Source: Evansella cellulosilytica DSM 2522 (GTDB taxonomy: Bacteria > Bacillota > Bacilli > Bacillales > Salisediminibacteriaceae). From it: DNA of 64,000 nucleotides. How positions within the stretch are numbered: the first letter of the stretch is position 1; every line of letters begins with the position of its first letter. Both the position numbers and the translations under genes were made by a program. Positions 1 to 7,681 of the stretch are shown here, in pieces. The DNA lies in NCBI RefSeq assembly GCF_000177235.2, contig NC_014829.1, positions 2,976,001 through 3,040,000 of the forward strand, in the 5' to 3' direction. Under the pieces are notes generated by a model, which was not told where the DNA came from, made no database searches, and worked only from the letters and a program-made list of their open reading frames with translations.

Positions 1-225
1 AAAGTGCTGATAGAACAGCGTCGAGACAACTCGATGCTTCATCAAAGAAACGTCGCTCGTTCCTGTGGAAAAATAAGTCACGGTGAGACACTGCAGAGCA
101 AGGCTAAAAGTGGCTTGCCGACTCTCCATGGAAAGCGAGTTTGCGCAGGTCTCATCAACTTCTATATTCAAGTGACCTTATCTTTATTAGCCACCCCTTT
201 CAATCTAAGGACTTTTTCAGTGCCC
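1..225 (+). repeat. Partial copy of the ~345-bp dispersed TIR element (copy C)
   Basis: This stretch is a diverged copy of the element found intact at 62268-62612 and, inverted, at 20978-21324. Shared blocks include the GTCGAGACAACTCGA region, a GTCGCTCGTTCCTGTGG block, a GGAAAGCGAG block and the right terminal motif ACTTTTTCAGTGCCC at about 211-225. The left end lies outside the window. Spurious reading frames cross it, but none has a ribosome-binding site or a recognisable product. Confidence 0.75.
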
Positions 226-265
226 TTATAATCAGTGGTTTCTTTTTTTATAAAAATATTGTTAA

Positions 266-306
266 GGGAGACTCAATAGGTAAAAAATCAACCTTTTAAG
301 TCTCCC
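266..306 (-). terminator. Terminator of the lytic transglycosylase gene
   Basis: A stem of GGGAGACT pairs with AGTCTCCC, with an inner AGGT/ACCT stem. It lies 6 bases past the stop codon of the minus-strand gene ending at 312. The minus strand continues into a T-rich stretch. A near-copy of this hairpin occurs at 40992-41030. Confidence 0.7.
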
Positions 307-311
307 TCAAA

Positions 312-1103
312 TTATTCAATATTCATTGCAACGGCTTTACTTTCTGCTGCCGCCTCTTGGATCTCAACAGCATACCAGCTCCTAGCATGCCCATTTCGCT
401 CAATATAATTTTGCATGCCTCCTATTCCTCTATGATACGCAGTGAGCGCATGATCCCAATCGCCATATTGGCTATATAGAAAATCTAAATAAGTAACTGC
501 TAATTCAATTGAATATAATGGGTCATATAGCATATCGTGATTGTACGGTAAGTTAGCCATATCTGCTATCCATGGACTTGTATTTTTCATAAACTGTGCT
601 AATCCATGTGCCCTACCATATCGCGTTTGTGGTCCAATAGTTTCTGGATTAAACGTACCGCCAGTCTCGACCCGAAGGAGCTCGTATATAATAAGTGGAT
701 CAATATCCTTTTCTGATGCCGCAAGTGCTAAAAACTTTCCCCAATCTTTTTTAAAGAGGCCACCACTATCTTCATAAAAGTAGTCTGCAAATTCGTTTGC
801 CATTTCCCAAGAAATATAATGAGCAACATCATCGTACTCACTTCCTTCTTCACTTTCAACGTATGCAATGATTCGTTCTAGTTGGAGTGCTTCTTCAAAC
901 TTCTCCTTCTCTGTATCACGCTTCCTATTTAAATCTTCTGTCAGCGACAGCAACGTTTCATTTTCTGTTTTCATTAGTCTATTTTCTGCTTCTGCCAAAT
1001 CAATGCTATCTTTCATCTTCTTAAACTCAACACTAATAATAATGATGATGCTTACAATCATAAATAAAGATGAAAGAATAATCCCTATACTTTTCATCCT
1101 CAT
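312..1103 (-). CDS. Membrane-anchored lytic transglycosylase (SLT domain)
   Basis: A 263-residue protein with a short basic N-terminus, one membrane segment (about residues 5-25), a charged coiled-coil stretch (about 26-75) and a soluble-lytic-transglycosylase (goose-lysozyme-like) domain from about 115 to 240. The likely catalytic glutamate is in LLRVETGG (about E146), followed by the family motif AHGLAQFM. Such enzymes cleave the MurNAc-GlcNAc bond of peptidoglycan and release anhydro-muropeptides at the outer face of the membrane. The ATG at 1103 is chosen because a strong AAAGGAGG lies 8 bases upstream. The longer frame upstream runs into the group II intron and is not coding for this protein. 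The intron ends only 37 bases before the start codon, so the native promoter may have been separated from the gene. Confidence 0.85.
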   Translation of the reverse strand: MRMKSIGIILSSLFMIVSIIIIISVEFKKMKDSIDLAEAENRLMKTENETLLSLTEDLNRKRDTEKEKFEEALQLERIIAYVESEEGSEYDDVAHYISWEMANEFADYFYEDSGGLFKKDWGKFLALAASEKDIDPLIIYELLRVETGGTFNPETIGPQTRYGRAHGLAQFMKNTSPWIADMANLPYNHDMLYDPLYSIELAVTYLDFLYSQYGDWDHALTAYHRGIGGMQNYIERNGHARSWYAVEIQEAAAESKAVAMNIE

Positions 1104-1139
1104 TTTTATTCCTCCTTTGCAACTACCTGCAAATTTTAA

Positions 1140-3189
1140 ATAGAGTAGGCGCATGAAATTATTCATGCGCCTCTCACAGATCCGTACGTGCGGGTCATCG
1201 CATACGGCTCCTCCATGATTATCCCCGTTGGGGATGATGATCATTGTAAAGTTTTACAAGTGAGACAAGACCGATTTCTACGAACCATTCTTTAGGTAAA
1301 GCAGTATGTACTGGGGTAGACAAAGAGCTTCTCCATCTATTCATACGCAATCTAGGGAGATCTCCTTTCCATTTTCTTTTCCTCAGTTCCCTGTGCAATT
1401 TCCTAATATTTCTCCAACTTCTTAATTGAACTGATCTTAATCTTCTACGTATCCATCCATCAAATATAGTGAATATAGTCTTCCCATAAAAGTGACCAAA
1501 GTAGTTACCCCAACCTCTTAGGTATGGATTAAGTTTTTCTTTAATCAATGTCTCGATGTTTACGGTTTGGTTTCGCCTAGTGATCTCCTTAACCTTTTCT
1601 TTAAATTTCTTTAAAGCTTTAGGAGATGCAGAAACATAATAACCACCCTTGAATTCGTGACCCAAAAATAGAAATGGTTCTTCTAGGTTATTAACAACCT
1701 TAGTCTTTTCAGGGTGAACCGTTAAACCTAGTTCCTCGTTTAAGAAGCGAGTTACTGATTTAAGGACTCTTTCAGCCCCTTTTTGTGATTTACAACATAT
1801 AACAAAGTCATCAGCGTACCTTGTGATTCGATGCCCCCGTTTTGTCATCAGTTCATCGAGTGGGTGTAAATAGATATTTGCAAGTAATGGACTAATAACC
1901 CCACCTTGAGGTGTTCCTTTTTCAGTAAGGTGGAAGCTTCCTCCATCCATAACCCCTGCTTGTAAAAAACTCTGAATCAACCGAATAACACTACCGTCTA
2001 CTACTTCTTCCCTTACAGCTTGAATGAGTTTATCCTGTGGGATTGTATCAAAGTAGGCTTTTAGATCAGCGTCAATTACGTACACATACCCATCCATTAA
2101 ATCCTTTCGGATTTTCTCTAATGCCATATGTGCACTTTTATTCGGTCTGAATCCGAAACTACAATCCAAAAATTTGTCTTCGAAAATTGGCTCTATAATG
2201 CGACGTACAGCCGCTTGAACAACACGGTCTCTCACAGTAGGAATTCCTAAAGGTCTTTTCGTCCCATCCGTTTTTGGAATAAATACACGCTTCACGGGTC
2301 TCGGTCTATAGGCCTTTTCTTTTAATTCACGTTGAAGAACTTGTACATTGTCCTCCACCCCGTGTTCAAAAGTACGGATAGAAACTCCATCTACTCCTGC
2401 AGACCCTCGATTTCGTTTTACCTCTTTGAATGCTTCCTCCATGTTGGACATAGCCCATACCTTATCCATTAAGCTATACCATTTTCTCTTTTGTGTAGAC
2501 TTTACTCCATCACGAAAACTCTTCTGATTTAATCTCTCGCTCATGTTCGTATCCTTCCCTTGGCTCTCTCGGATGACTAGCACACGGCATTTTCCGAGTT
2601 TTACCTAAAGTACTCCGTCCCAAACGGTCTACTTACTATTCGACCCCAGTTCTTAGGCTCCACCTCACTGGCTTCTGCTTGGCACATGACGGCTTTCTAA
2701 ATTGAATTGCTTTTCTTCCATGGACAGACGGGCTTCGCATCAAGTCCCTTCCTTTTGGGTAAGGGCTCGCCTTAGCAACGCCATGCTAAGTCACTCGCCA
2801 TTACGACTTTTCCGACGAGCTTATTCACTAATATCCCCTGCTCTGACTTCTCACCACCCATAATCCCAACTCGCCCCTCACGGACTTGTTTGAGAGTTAC
2901 CACTGCATAGCGGAGATGATGAGATCTCCTTGGGTCACGTCATCAAACTTTCCCTCGAACCCAGTCCTCATAACTTACAGAACCCTCTTGTGGCACTGGA
3001 CTTCCCCATCTTTCGCAAGGTTATCCGATTCTGTCAGCCAACATGGTGGTTAGTCGTCTGTTCCGAGATTCGCCTTCAGGTCCTCCACACATTTCCTCGC
3101 GGACATGCACTACCTGTCAGCTATACACTTCCGCCACTTCGGCGTGTTAGGGACTTCCACCCATTAGTTCGATGCGCTGCCAAGCGCAC
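1140..3189 (-). mobile_element. Group IIC intron (ribozyme plus maturase)
   Basis: About 2.05 kb on the minus strand. It begins GTGCGC at 3189 and ends CTACTCTAT at about 1140. Near the 3' end lies a domain V-like hairpin (about 1178-1210, GAGCCGTATGC pairing with a GTACGG arm), then a domain VI hairpin (GGCGCATGA...TCATGCGCC, about 1148-1171) with a candidate branch-point A in the CTACTC tail. Immediately upstream of the 5' boundary is a Rho-independent terminator ending in TTTT. Insertion just behind terminator hairpins is the known habit of subgroup IIC. The stretch from 2584 to 3189 holds no gene and should be ribozyme domains I-III. The 3' boundary could be off by a few bases. Confidence 0.9.
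1219..2544 (-). CDS. ltrA: Group II intron reverse transcriptase/maturase
   Basis: A 441-residue intron-encoded protein. Reverse-transcriptase blocks are clear: a KRPLGIPTVRDR block near residue 97, TPQGGVISPLLANIYL at about 211-226, and the catalytic YADD at about 243-246. The C-terminal third (GWGNYFGHFYGK and beyond) is the maturase/X domain. The protein stops after domain X without an HNH endonuclease domain, as is usual for subgroup IIC, which targets terminator hairpins. The ATG at 2544 (MSERLNQ) follows AAGGGAAGG. An upstream in-frame start at 2583 has no ribosome-binding site. The protein is needed for splicing and for target-primed reverse transcription. The frame is intact, so the element could be active. 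Confidence 0.95.
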   Translation of the reverse strand: MSERLNQKSFRDGVKSTQKRKWYSLMDKVWAMSNMEEAFKEVKRNRGSAGVDGVSIRTFEHGVEDNVQVLQRELKEKAYRPRPVKRVFIPKTDGTKRPLGIPTVRDRVVQAAVRRIIEPIFEDKFLDCSFGFRPNKSAHMALEKIRKDLMDGYVYVIDADLKAYFDTIPQDKLIQAVREEVVDGSVIRLIQSFLQAGVMDGGSFHLTEKGTPQGGVISPLLANIYLHPLDELMTKRGHRITRYADDFVICCKSQKGAERVLKSVTRFLNEELGLTVHPEKTKVVNNLEEPFLFLGHEFKGGYYVSASPKALKKFKEKVKEITRRNQTVNIETLIKEKLNPYLRGWGNYFGHFYGKTIFTIFDGWIRRRLRSVQLRSWRNIRKLHRELRKRKWKGDLPRLRMNRWRSSLSTPVHTALPKEWFVEIGLVSLVKLYNDHHPQRG

Positions 3190-3193
3190 AAAA

Positions 3194-3221
3194 GGTAATC
3201 GCTTAATCATAAGCAATTACC
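3194..3221 (-). terminator. Terminator of the feo operon and target of the group II intron
   Basis: On the minus strand a GGTAATTGCTTA stem pairs with TAAGCGATTACC and is followed directly by TTTT and then the intron's first base. It lies about 100 bases past the stop of the flippase-like gene (3322). It could also have acted as an attenuator ahead of the transglycosylase gene. Confidence 0.85.
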
Positions 3222-3321
3222 AGTTTCATAGAGGTTTATACTATTTTCTCAGATTTTTTATAGATCTACTATTTTTTCAATGATACATACCATAATTATT
3301 ACTGCGTCTAGAGTGATATTT

Positions 3322-4278
3322 TCATACTCGTTCGTAAATGAAAAATTGCTTACGTTGTTTAAACATATTGATGATTCGTTGATAACTATATATAAAGCTG
3401 ATCAATATAACAAACCAATAAGTAATAAACCTTAAGATAACAGCAAAAATAAGCGCCTCTTCTATTCCAATATGAAATTCTTGCAACAGTACAATGACTG
3501 CCCCTTCAAACGTCCCTATCCCCCCAGGTGTTAATGGCAATAAAGCAATTAAATAGGCTACAAATGTAACTGCTGATATTGTTAATAAATTCACATTCAT
3601 TTGCAAAGCCATGCTAATAAAATAGGCCTTCACTGGAAATAAAGCCCATACTATCAATGAAAGCAATAGCTGTTTTGCACAATTTCTTCTATGATTGGTT
3701 ATTTTCTTCACTTGCTCTTTAAAACCGCTCATTAGTTCTTTTATTTTCGCTACTCTATCTTTTAACTTATATACGATATACATGAATAGGCTAGTAGTAA
3801 CAATGATAATAATATAAAATTGGAACTGATTTACACTAATCGTTGCTATGCTCATGTTGCGCCACATGAATATGAATGAGATTGTTGCAATTGGGAAAAA
3901 CGCCAACATACTTATCAGTTTTTGAACTGATACTAGAGCAATCGCCTCTCCATAATTACTTCGAAATGTCTTTCTAAGTAATATCACTTTCACCGCTTCT
4001 CCGCCAGTTTTGGCTGCTGGCGTTATACTTTCAGCAAACGTCCCGATCATTTGAATCGTTAACATTTCTTTAAAACGAATTGTAGGGAAAACTCGCTTCG
4101 CCAATTCCACCCATTGATAATTTATCAACAAAATAGTGAAAATCTGTAAAATAATGAGGAAAACAAAGTGTTTGGCCCCTAATAATAGAAAGCTTTCATA
4201 CATCATTGACGTATCACTTTTTAATACTAGTACCGTTATAATAAGAAAACCTATACTATAGAGCACTAGCCTTTTCAC
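3322..4278 (-). CDS. Flippase-like membrane protein (LPG synthase TM region / UPF0104 family)
   Basis: A 318-residue polytopic protein with about eight hydrophobic segments. It matches the lysylphosphatidylglycerol-synthetase transmembrane-region family, in which MprF uses a similar domain to flip lysyl-lipids. Recognisable family stretches are AESITPAAKTGGEAVKV at about 80-96 and ALLPLTPGGIGTFEGAVIVL at about 245-265. No MprF-type aminoacyl-transferase domain is present, so only a lipid or small-molecule transport role can be suggested. Its ATG overlaps the stop of the preceding gene (ATGA), which implies translational coupling in the feoA-feoB-NAS-like operon. The actual substrate is unknown. 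Confidence 0.8.
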   Translation of the reverse strand: MKRLVLYSIGFLIITVLVLKSDTSMMYESFLLLGAKHFVFLIILQIFTILLINYQWVELAKRVFPTIRFKEMLTIQMIGTFAESITPAAKTGGEAVKVILLRKTFRSNYGEAIALVSVQKLISMLAFFPIATISFIFMWRNMSIATISVNQFQFYIIIIVTTSLFMYIVYKLKDRVAKIKELMSGFKEQVKKITNHRRNCAKQLLLSLIVWALFPVKAYFISMALQMNVNLLTISAVTFVAYLIALLPLTPGGIGTFEGAVIVLLQEFHIGIEEALIFAVILRFITYWFVILISFIYSYQRIINMFKQRKQFFIYERV

Positions 4279-4856
4279 ATTATTTCACCAGCTTTTTCTT
4301 TATGTGGATTAACGTAAAGTAACGTTTTGTTTGCCGTTCGGCATGTTTGTGACGAACGATAAAAGCACTCATCGTTTATGGAACAGCTAGCACTATAAAA
4401 ACATGTAAGCAGTTTTTTAGGACATCTTACAAGTATTCGCAAATTTGATCGCCCATGGTTAGTTAAGTGACGAAGTATTTTCTCTTTAGGAAATGCTTGC
4501 TGGGCAATATGAACAACAGTAAAGTTTTTAAGAGTTGTATTCACGCCATCTGCATGACTTACTGTAACGTTCTTTTCTATATGTAATAATTTCAGAGTTT
4601 TTTTTGCTAACCAAACAGCGTTGATATCGCAGTCAATCACATGAACACTCGCACCAGTCTGTTTATAAATTTCTATTGCTGTAAAAGGAAGTGCGCCTCC
4701 TCCTATAAAAAGAACCCGGTCGTGTTGTTCTATCTTTCCTAGCCTTATCTCTCGTTTAACAATTGGCTTATAATATAGACTTAACAGTTTAGCTAACGGC
4801 AAGCAATAGGTGACCGTTTTTTCGAAAATTCGTGTGACCAATGGAATAAATTTCAT
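4275..4856 (-). CDS. Nicotianamine-synthase-like SAM-binding protein
   Basis: A 193-residue protein with a class I SAM-binding fold. The glycine-rich motif I reads VLFIGGGALPFTAI (about residues 48-61) and the acidic motif II VHVIDCD (about 71-77). The GGGALPFTAI form and the preceding YYKP...RLGKIE block resemble the catalytic half of archaeal and bacterial nicotianamine synthases (including the staphylopine enzyme CntL), as recalled from the family. The helical N-terminal domain of full-length synthases is absent. Those enzymes transfer the aminobutyrate group of SAM to build metallophores. It sits 15 bases after feoB in a Fur-box operon, which supports a metal-related role. Its substrate, and whether it is catalytically complete, are unknown. 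The last ~50 residues are Cys- and basic-rich with no clear family signature. Confidence 0.65.
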   Translation of the reverse strand: MKFIPLVTRIFEKTVTYCLPLAKLLSLYYKPIVKREIRLGKIEQHDRVLFIGGGALPFTAIEIYKQTGASVHVIDCDINAVWLAKKTLKLLHIEKNVTVSHADGVNTTLKNFTVVHIAQQAFPKEKILRHLTNHGRSNLRILVRCPKKLLTCFYSASCSINDECFYRSSQTCRTANKTLLYVNPHKEKAGEIM

Positions 4857-4871
4857 TCATTTCACTCTCCA

Positions 4872-6632
4872 CTATAGTAAACTAGCAAACATTTTTGCTG
4901 CTTGATTAATAAGGCCACCAATGATAAAGGCAAAAAAGATTGTTGATAGCGTGACAAGTATTGCCACTTTCGTTTTAAACTCCTTCATGAGAACTGCAAA
5001 TACGGAAAGACAAGGTAAGTAGAGAAGGGCAACTACGGATCCAACAAACATTTGAAGTAGAGTTAAATCAAGCTCTAATAGAGGCAAAACACCTAATTCA
5101 CGACGAATAATACCAAGCACGAGTGCAATGCTTGCTTCTTCTGGTAACCCTAGCCAATCAACGACAATTGGTTTTACATATTCACCTGTAGCATTCAACA
5201 ATCCCGTTTCAATAACAACAGCCGCAATAACAATACCGATAATCATTGGTATCTCAGCTTCCATCATGAAATGCTTTGTCCTTAAGCTAATTTTTCGAAA
5301 TAATGACTTACCATTAGGAATAAGTATATTTGGCACTTCTATTAAAAGTGGATCTACTTGCCCTTTTATGCACTTATTTAAGATAAAACCTCCTACTATA
5401 ATGACAAAGAAAGAAACGAAGAACACTAGTAATAGTAGGATCATAGAGTGGTCTCCTAGTAAAGCAATAAAAGCGCCCGTCTGAGCTGTACAAGGTATAG
5501 CTAAAGTTACTAGAGTAGCAACAACTAATCTTTCCTTTTTCGTTGTAGCTGCCCTTGTACTGATAATTGCTGGGACTGCACAGCCATACCCCATGATAAA
5601 TGGAATAATTGTGCCACCTTGAACACCTATCTTTCTTAGCAATCCGTCCATAAGTACGCCAAGTCTCGGTAAATAGCCGCTATCCTCTAAAGTGGATAAA
5701 ATAATATAGAAAAGGAAGACGTATGGTAAAATGAGTGCGATAGGCCACTCAAAAGCTTTAATTAACACACCAAATTCTCCAACTAATAGGCTATATATAA
5801 TTCCTTCTGAAACAAATCTCTGTACGATCCATTCCATTATGGGAATATAAATTTCATTTAAAAATGGTAAAAAGATCGTTGCTCTTAACGCTTTCCCTCC
5901 CCCTACGACGATTGCTAAAGAAAGTATTAATACTAATAAAGCTATTGGAATACCTGGAAAAGGGACCATCGTCCAATCACCAAGCTTTTCAAGCATAGTT
6001 GGCTTTCTATTCTCTATCTTTTCAACCTTCATCGTAATATCCTGCGCGATCTGCTGGTGACTATCTTCCGTCACTATAAACCTATAACCTTCGTACGTTG
6101 GATTACTTATCTCCGCTTTACAAGCAGCGATCAACTTATATAAACCGATATTACGGACTGCTACCGTTGGGATAACTCGGGCACCTAATTTTTCTTCAAG
6201 TAGTTGTACATCGATCGTTATCCCTTGACGCTCTGCTACATCCATTAAGTTTAAAGCGAAAATAATCGGAGTTTCTTTTTTTAACAAGTCAAGAGAAAGT
6301 AATAAATTCCGTTCCAAATTTGTAGCATCTAGCACACATATAATGGCATCAACATGTTCATTTAATAATTGAATCGCTACATTTTCTGCCTCAGATGTGG
6401 CATTTAGGGAATACGTTCCTGGAACATCAATCAAACTCACTTTCTCTTTTGTCTCAATTAAGTCACCTTTTGTAAACGATACAGTCGTTCCCGCGTAGTT
6501 AGCCGTAAGCACTTGCCTTCCAGTTAGTTTAGAAAAAATAACACTTTTTCCTACATTAGGGTTCCCCATCAGTAAAATAGTTTTTTCATCACGACAAATA
6601 TGCTGTGATGATTCTTCATGACAGCACTCCAA
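4872..6632 (-). CDS. feoB: Ferrous iron transporter FeoB
   Basis: A 586-residue FeoB. The N-terminal G domain has G1 GNPNVGKS (about 23-30), G2 as AGTTVSF, G3 DVPGTYS and G4 NLMD. A GDI-like spacer and the polytopic membrane region follow, including the gate motifs YGCAVPAIISTRAATTKKER and ELGVLPLLELDL. FeoB imports Fe(II) across the cytoplasmic membrane in a GTPase-dependent way. At 586 residues it is shorter than E. coli FeoB (773), mainly at the C-terminus. The start is TTG at 6632, with AGAGGTGG six bases upstream. Four N-terminal Cys/His-rich residues (CCHEESSQH) precede the G domain. It forms an operon with feoA one base upstream and with the NAS-like gene downstream, probably repressed by Fur. 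Confidence 0.93.
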   Translation of the reverse strand: MECCHEESSQHICRDEKTILLMGNPNVGKSVIFSKLTGRQVLTANYAGTTVSFTKGDLIETKEKVSLIDVPGTYSLNATSEAENVAIQLLNEHVDAIICVLDATNLERNLLLSLDLLKKETPIIFALNLMDVAERQGITIDVQLLEEKLGARVIPTVAVRNIGLYKLIAACKAEISNPTYEGYRFIVTEDSHQQIAQDITMKVEKIENRKPTMLEKLGDWTMVPFPGIPIALLVLILSLAIVVGGGKALRATIFLPFLNEIYIPIMEWIVQRFVSEGIIYSLLVGEFGVLIKAFEWPIALILPYVFLFYIILSTLEDSGYLPRLGVLMDGLLRKIGVQGGTIIPFIMGYGCAVPAIISTRAATTKKERLVVATLVTLAIPCTAQTGAFIALLGDHSMILLLLVFFVSFFVIIVGGFILNKCIKGQVDPLLIEVPNILIPNGKSLFRKISLRTKHFMMEAEIPMIIGIVIAAVVIETGLLNATGEYVKPIVVDWLGLPEEASIALVLGIIRRELGVLPLLELDLTLLQMFVGSVVALLYLPCLSVFAVLMKEFKTKVAILVTLSTIFFAFIIGGLINQAAKMFASLL

Positions 6633-6633
6633 C

Positions 6634-6846
6634 TTAAACCACCTCTACCATAATATTATTCGCTACTTCTTTCCCTAAAGCCACCTTTCGTCTACCAGCT
6701 TGTATAAGAACTGGTCCACCAAATGGCGCCTTCGAGTAAACAGATATGTTCAATCCTTCACATATACCAAGAGACTGAAGTATACATGCTTTAGGTAGCT
6801 TTTTTATAATACACTTTGTACTTCCTTTACATTGGTAAAGCTGCAA
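6634..6846 (-). CDS. feoA: Ferrous iron transport accessory protein FeoA
   Basis: A 70-residue SH3-like FeoA, which binds FeoB and supports Fe(II) uptake. The family pattern is visible: a first strand, GICEGLNISVYSKAPFGGP in the centre and GRRKVALGKEVANNIMVEVV at the end. I start it at TTG 6846, which has GGGAGGG a short distance upstream. An ATG at 6891 in the same frame lacks a ribosome-binding site and would place the Fur box inside the coding region. It lies directly ahead of feoB and is the first gene of the iron operon. Confidence 0.85.
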   Translation of the reverse strand: MQLYQCKGSTKCIIKKLPKACILQSLGICEGLNISVYSKAPFGGPVLIQAGRRKVALGKEVANNIMVEVV

Positions 6847-6863
6847 AGTAAACCCTCCCAAAT

Positions 6864-6882
6864 GATAATGATTTTCAATATC
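6864..6882 (-). promoter_or_regulatory. Fur box of the feo operon
   Basis: The minus strand reads GATATTGAAAATCATTATC, matching 17 of 19 positions of the classical Fur box GATAATGATAATCATTATC. It lies 18 bases upstream of the feoA TTG start, where bound Fur with Fe(II) would block transcription or elongation. Confidence 0.85.
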
Positions 6883-7159
6883 ATACTGCAAATATTACCA
6901 CATTTTTCTACTTTTATATTTTTCACTTGTTACAAAAATTTGACGATTTATTATACTGTGATTCGTTGTTTTTTAAAGTAGCTTATATTATCATTAATAT
7001 CGAAAATCGATATCGGAAGATGATTTTAATTGCTATTATGCTAGTTTCATTGACTGTAATCATGTTTGTTCAATAGGTTATCAAACTTTTTTTCCTAATA
7101 AAGCACAATTTCTTTTGAAATAAGAATAACAAAATAATAGCTTTAATGTTATTAACGTC

Positions 7160-7270
7160 TTTTCTTTAAAGCGGTGGAATTTCGATGTTTCTCTTTATTT
7201 ACTAGTGAGGGGGATTCACGATAGTACGTACCGCGAAAAATTCCATTGCCAAGTTTTATCTTTCTTATCT
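7160..7270 (+). repeat. Degenerate solo copy of the GCGGTG palindrome family
   Basis: In the 460-base gene-free stretch between feoA and padR, the block from AAAGCGGTGG (7168) to CCATTGCCAAGTTTTATC resembles one unit of the arrays at 20.2 and 47.3 kb. It has the same GCGGTG left end, an internal TAGTG...CACTA-like core and a TTCCA.TGC right end followed by a TTTTATC.TTCTTA tail. It lacks the attached terminator. The rest of the 6892-7355 stretch shows only AT-rich DNA with a small ATCGATAT palindrome near 7003-7012. Confidence 0.45.
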
Positions 7271-7355
7271 TAAAAAAAAATTTAATATCATTTAATATAA
7301 AATTAATAAAATAACTCTTTTCTTTTATTAGAATAAGAAAGATGAGGTGAAAAAG

Positions 7356-7661
7356 ATGGATAATAAAATACTGCGTAAATTATTCCTCGGTTTTATACAT
7401 ATTCATATTTTACACCATGCAAAGCAAGAGTCGATTTATGGTTCATGGATGCTAGAAGAATTGCGTGAACACGGCTATAAATTAAGCCCAGGGAGCTTAT
7501 ATCCCATTCTTCACAAGATGGAAGAGGATCAATTACTTGAAAAAGAAGAAAAACTAGTAGATGGTAAAATTAGGAAGTATTATCATACCACTGTCAAAGG
7601 TAATGAAATATTGCAAGAAGCAAGAGAAAAGGCGTATGAGTTATTCAAAGAAATCAAATAA
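7356..7661 (+). CDS. PadR-family transcriptional regulator
   Basis: A 101-residue winged-helix protein of the short PadR type. The family core is present: ILHHAKQESIYGSWMLEEL at about 20-38, then SPGSLYPILHKMEEDQLLE (about 49-67) as recognition helix and wing, and a charged dimerisation helix at the end. PadR proteins are usually repressors of a neighbouring transporter or enzyme gene. It lies 20 bases upstream of a chrA homologue in the same direction, so chromate or another oxyanion may be the cue. The ATG at 7356 is preferred (GAGGTG six bases upstream) over the GTG at 7347, which overlaps the ribosome-binding site. Confidence 0.85.
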   Translation: MDNKILRKLFLGFIHIHILHHAKQESIYGSWMLEELREHGYKLSPGSLYPILHKMEEDQLLEKEEKLVDGKIRKYYHTTVKGNEILQEAREKAYELFKEIK

Positions 7662-7681
7662 AGGATACTGGAGTGAAATAA

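Noticed and set aside
4-231. 75-codon plus-strand frame at the window start
   Set aside because: It is part of a dispersed non-coding element also present at 20978-21324 and 62268-62612, where the frame is not kept.
2930-3283. Plus-strand reading frame of 117 codons over the intron 5' region
   Set aside because: It runs antisense to the group II ribozyme, has no ribosome-binding site and no recognisable product.
7020-7076. 18-residue hydrophobic peptide frame (MILIAIMLVSLTVIMFVQ)
   Set aside because: It could resemble a small membrane peptide or toxin, but the ribosome-binding site is poor, the composition is expected from AT-rich DNA, and no promoter or antisense RNA is visible.
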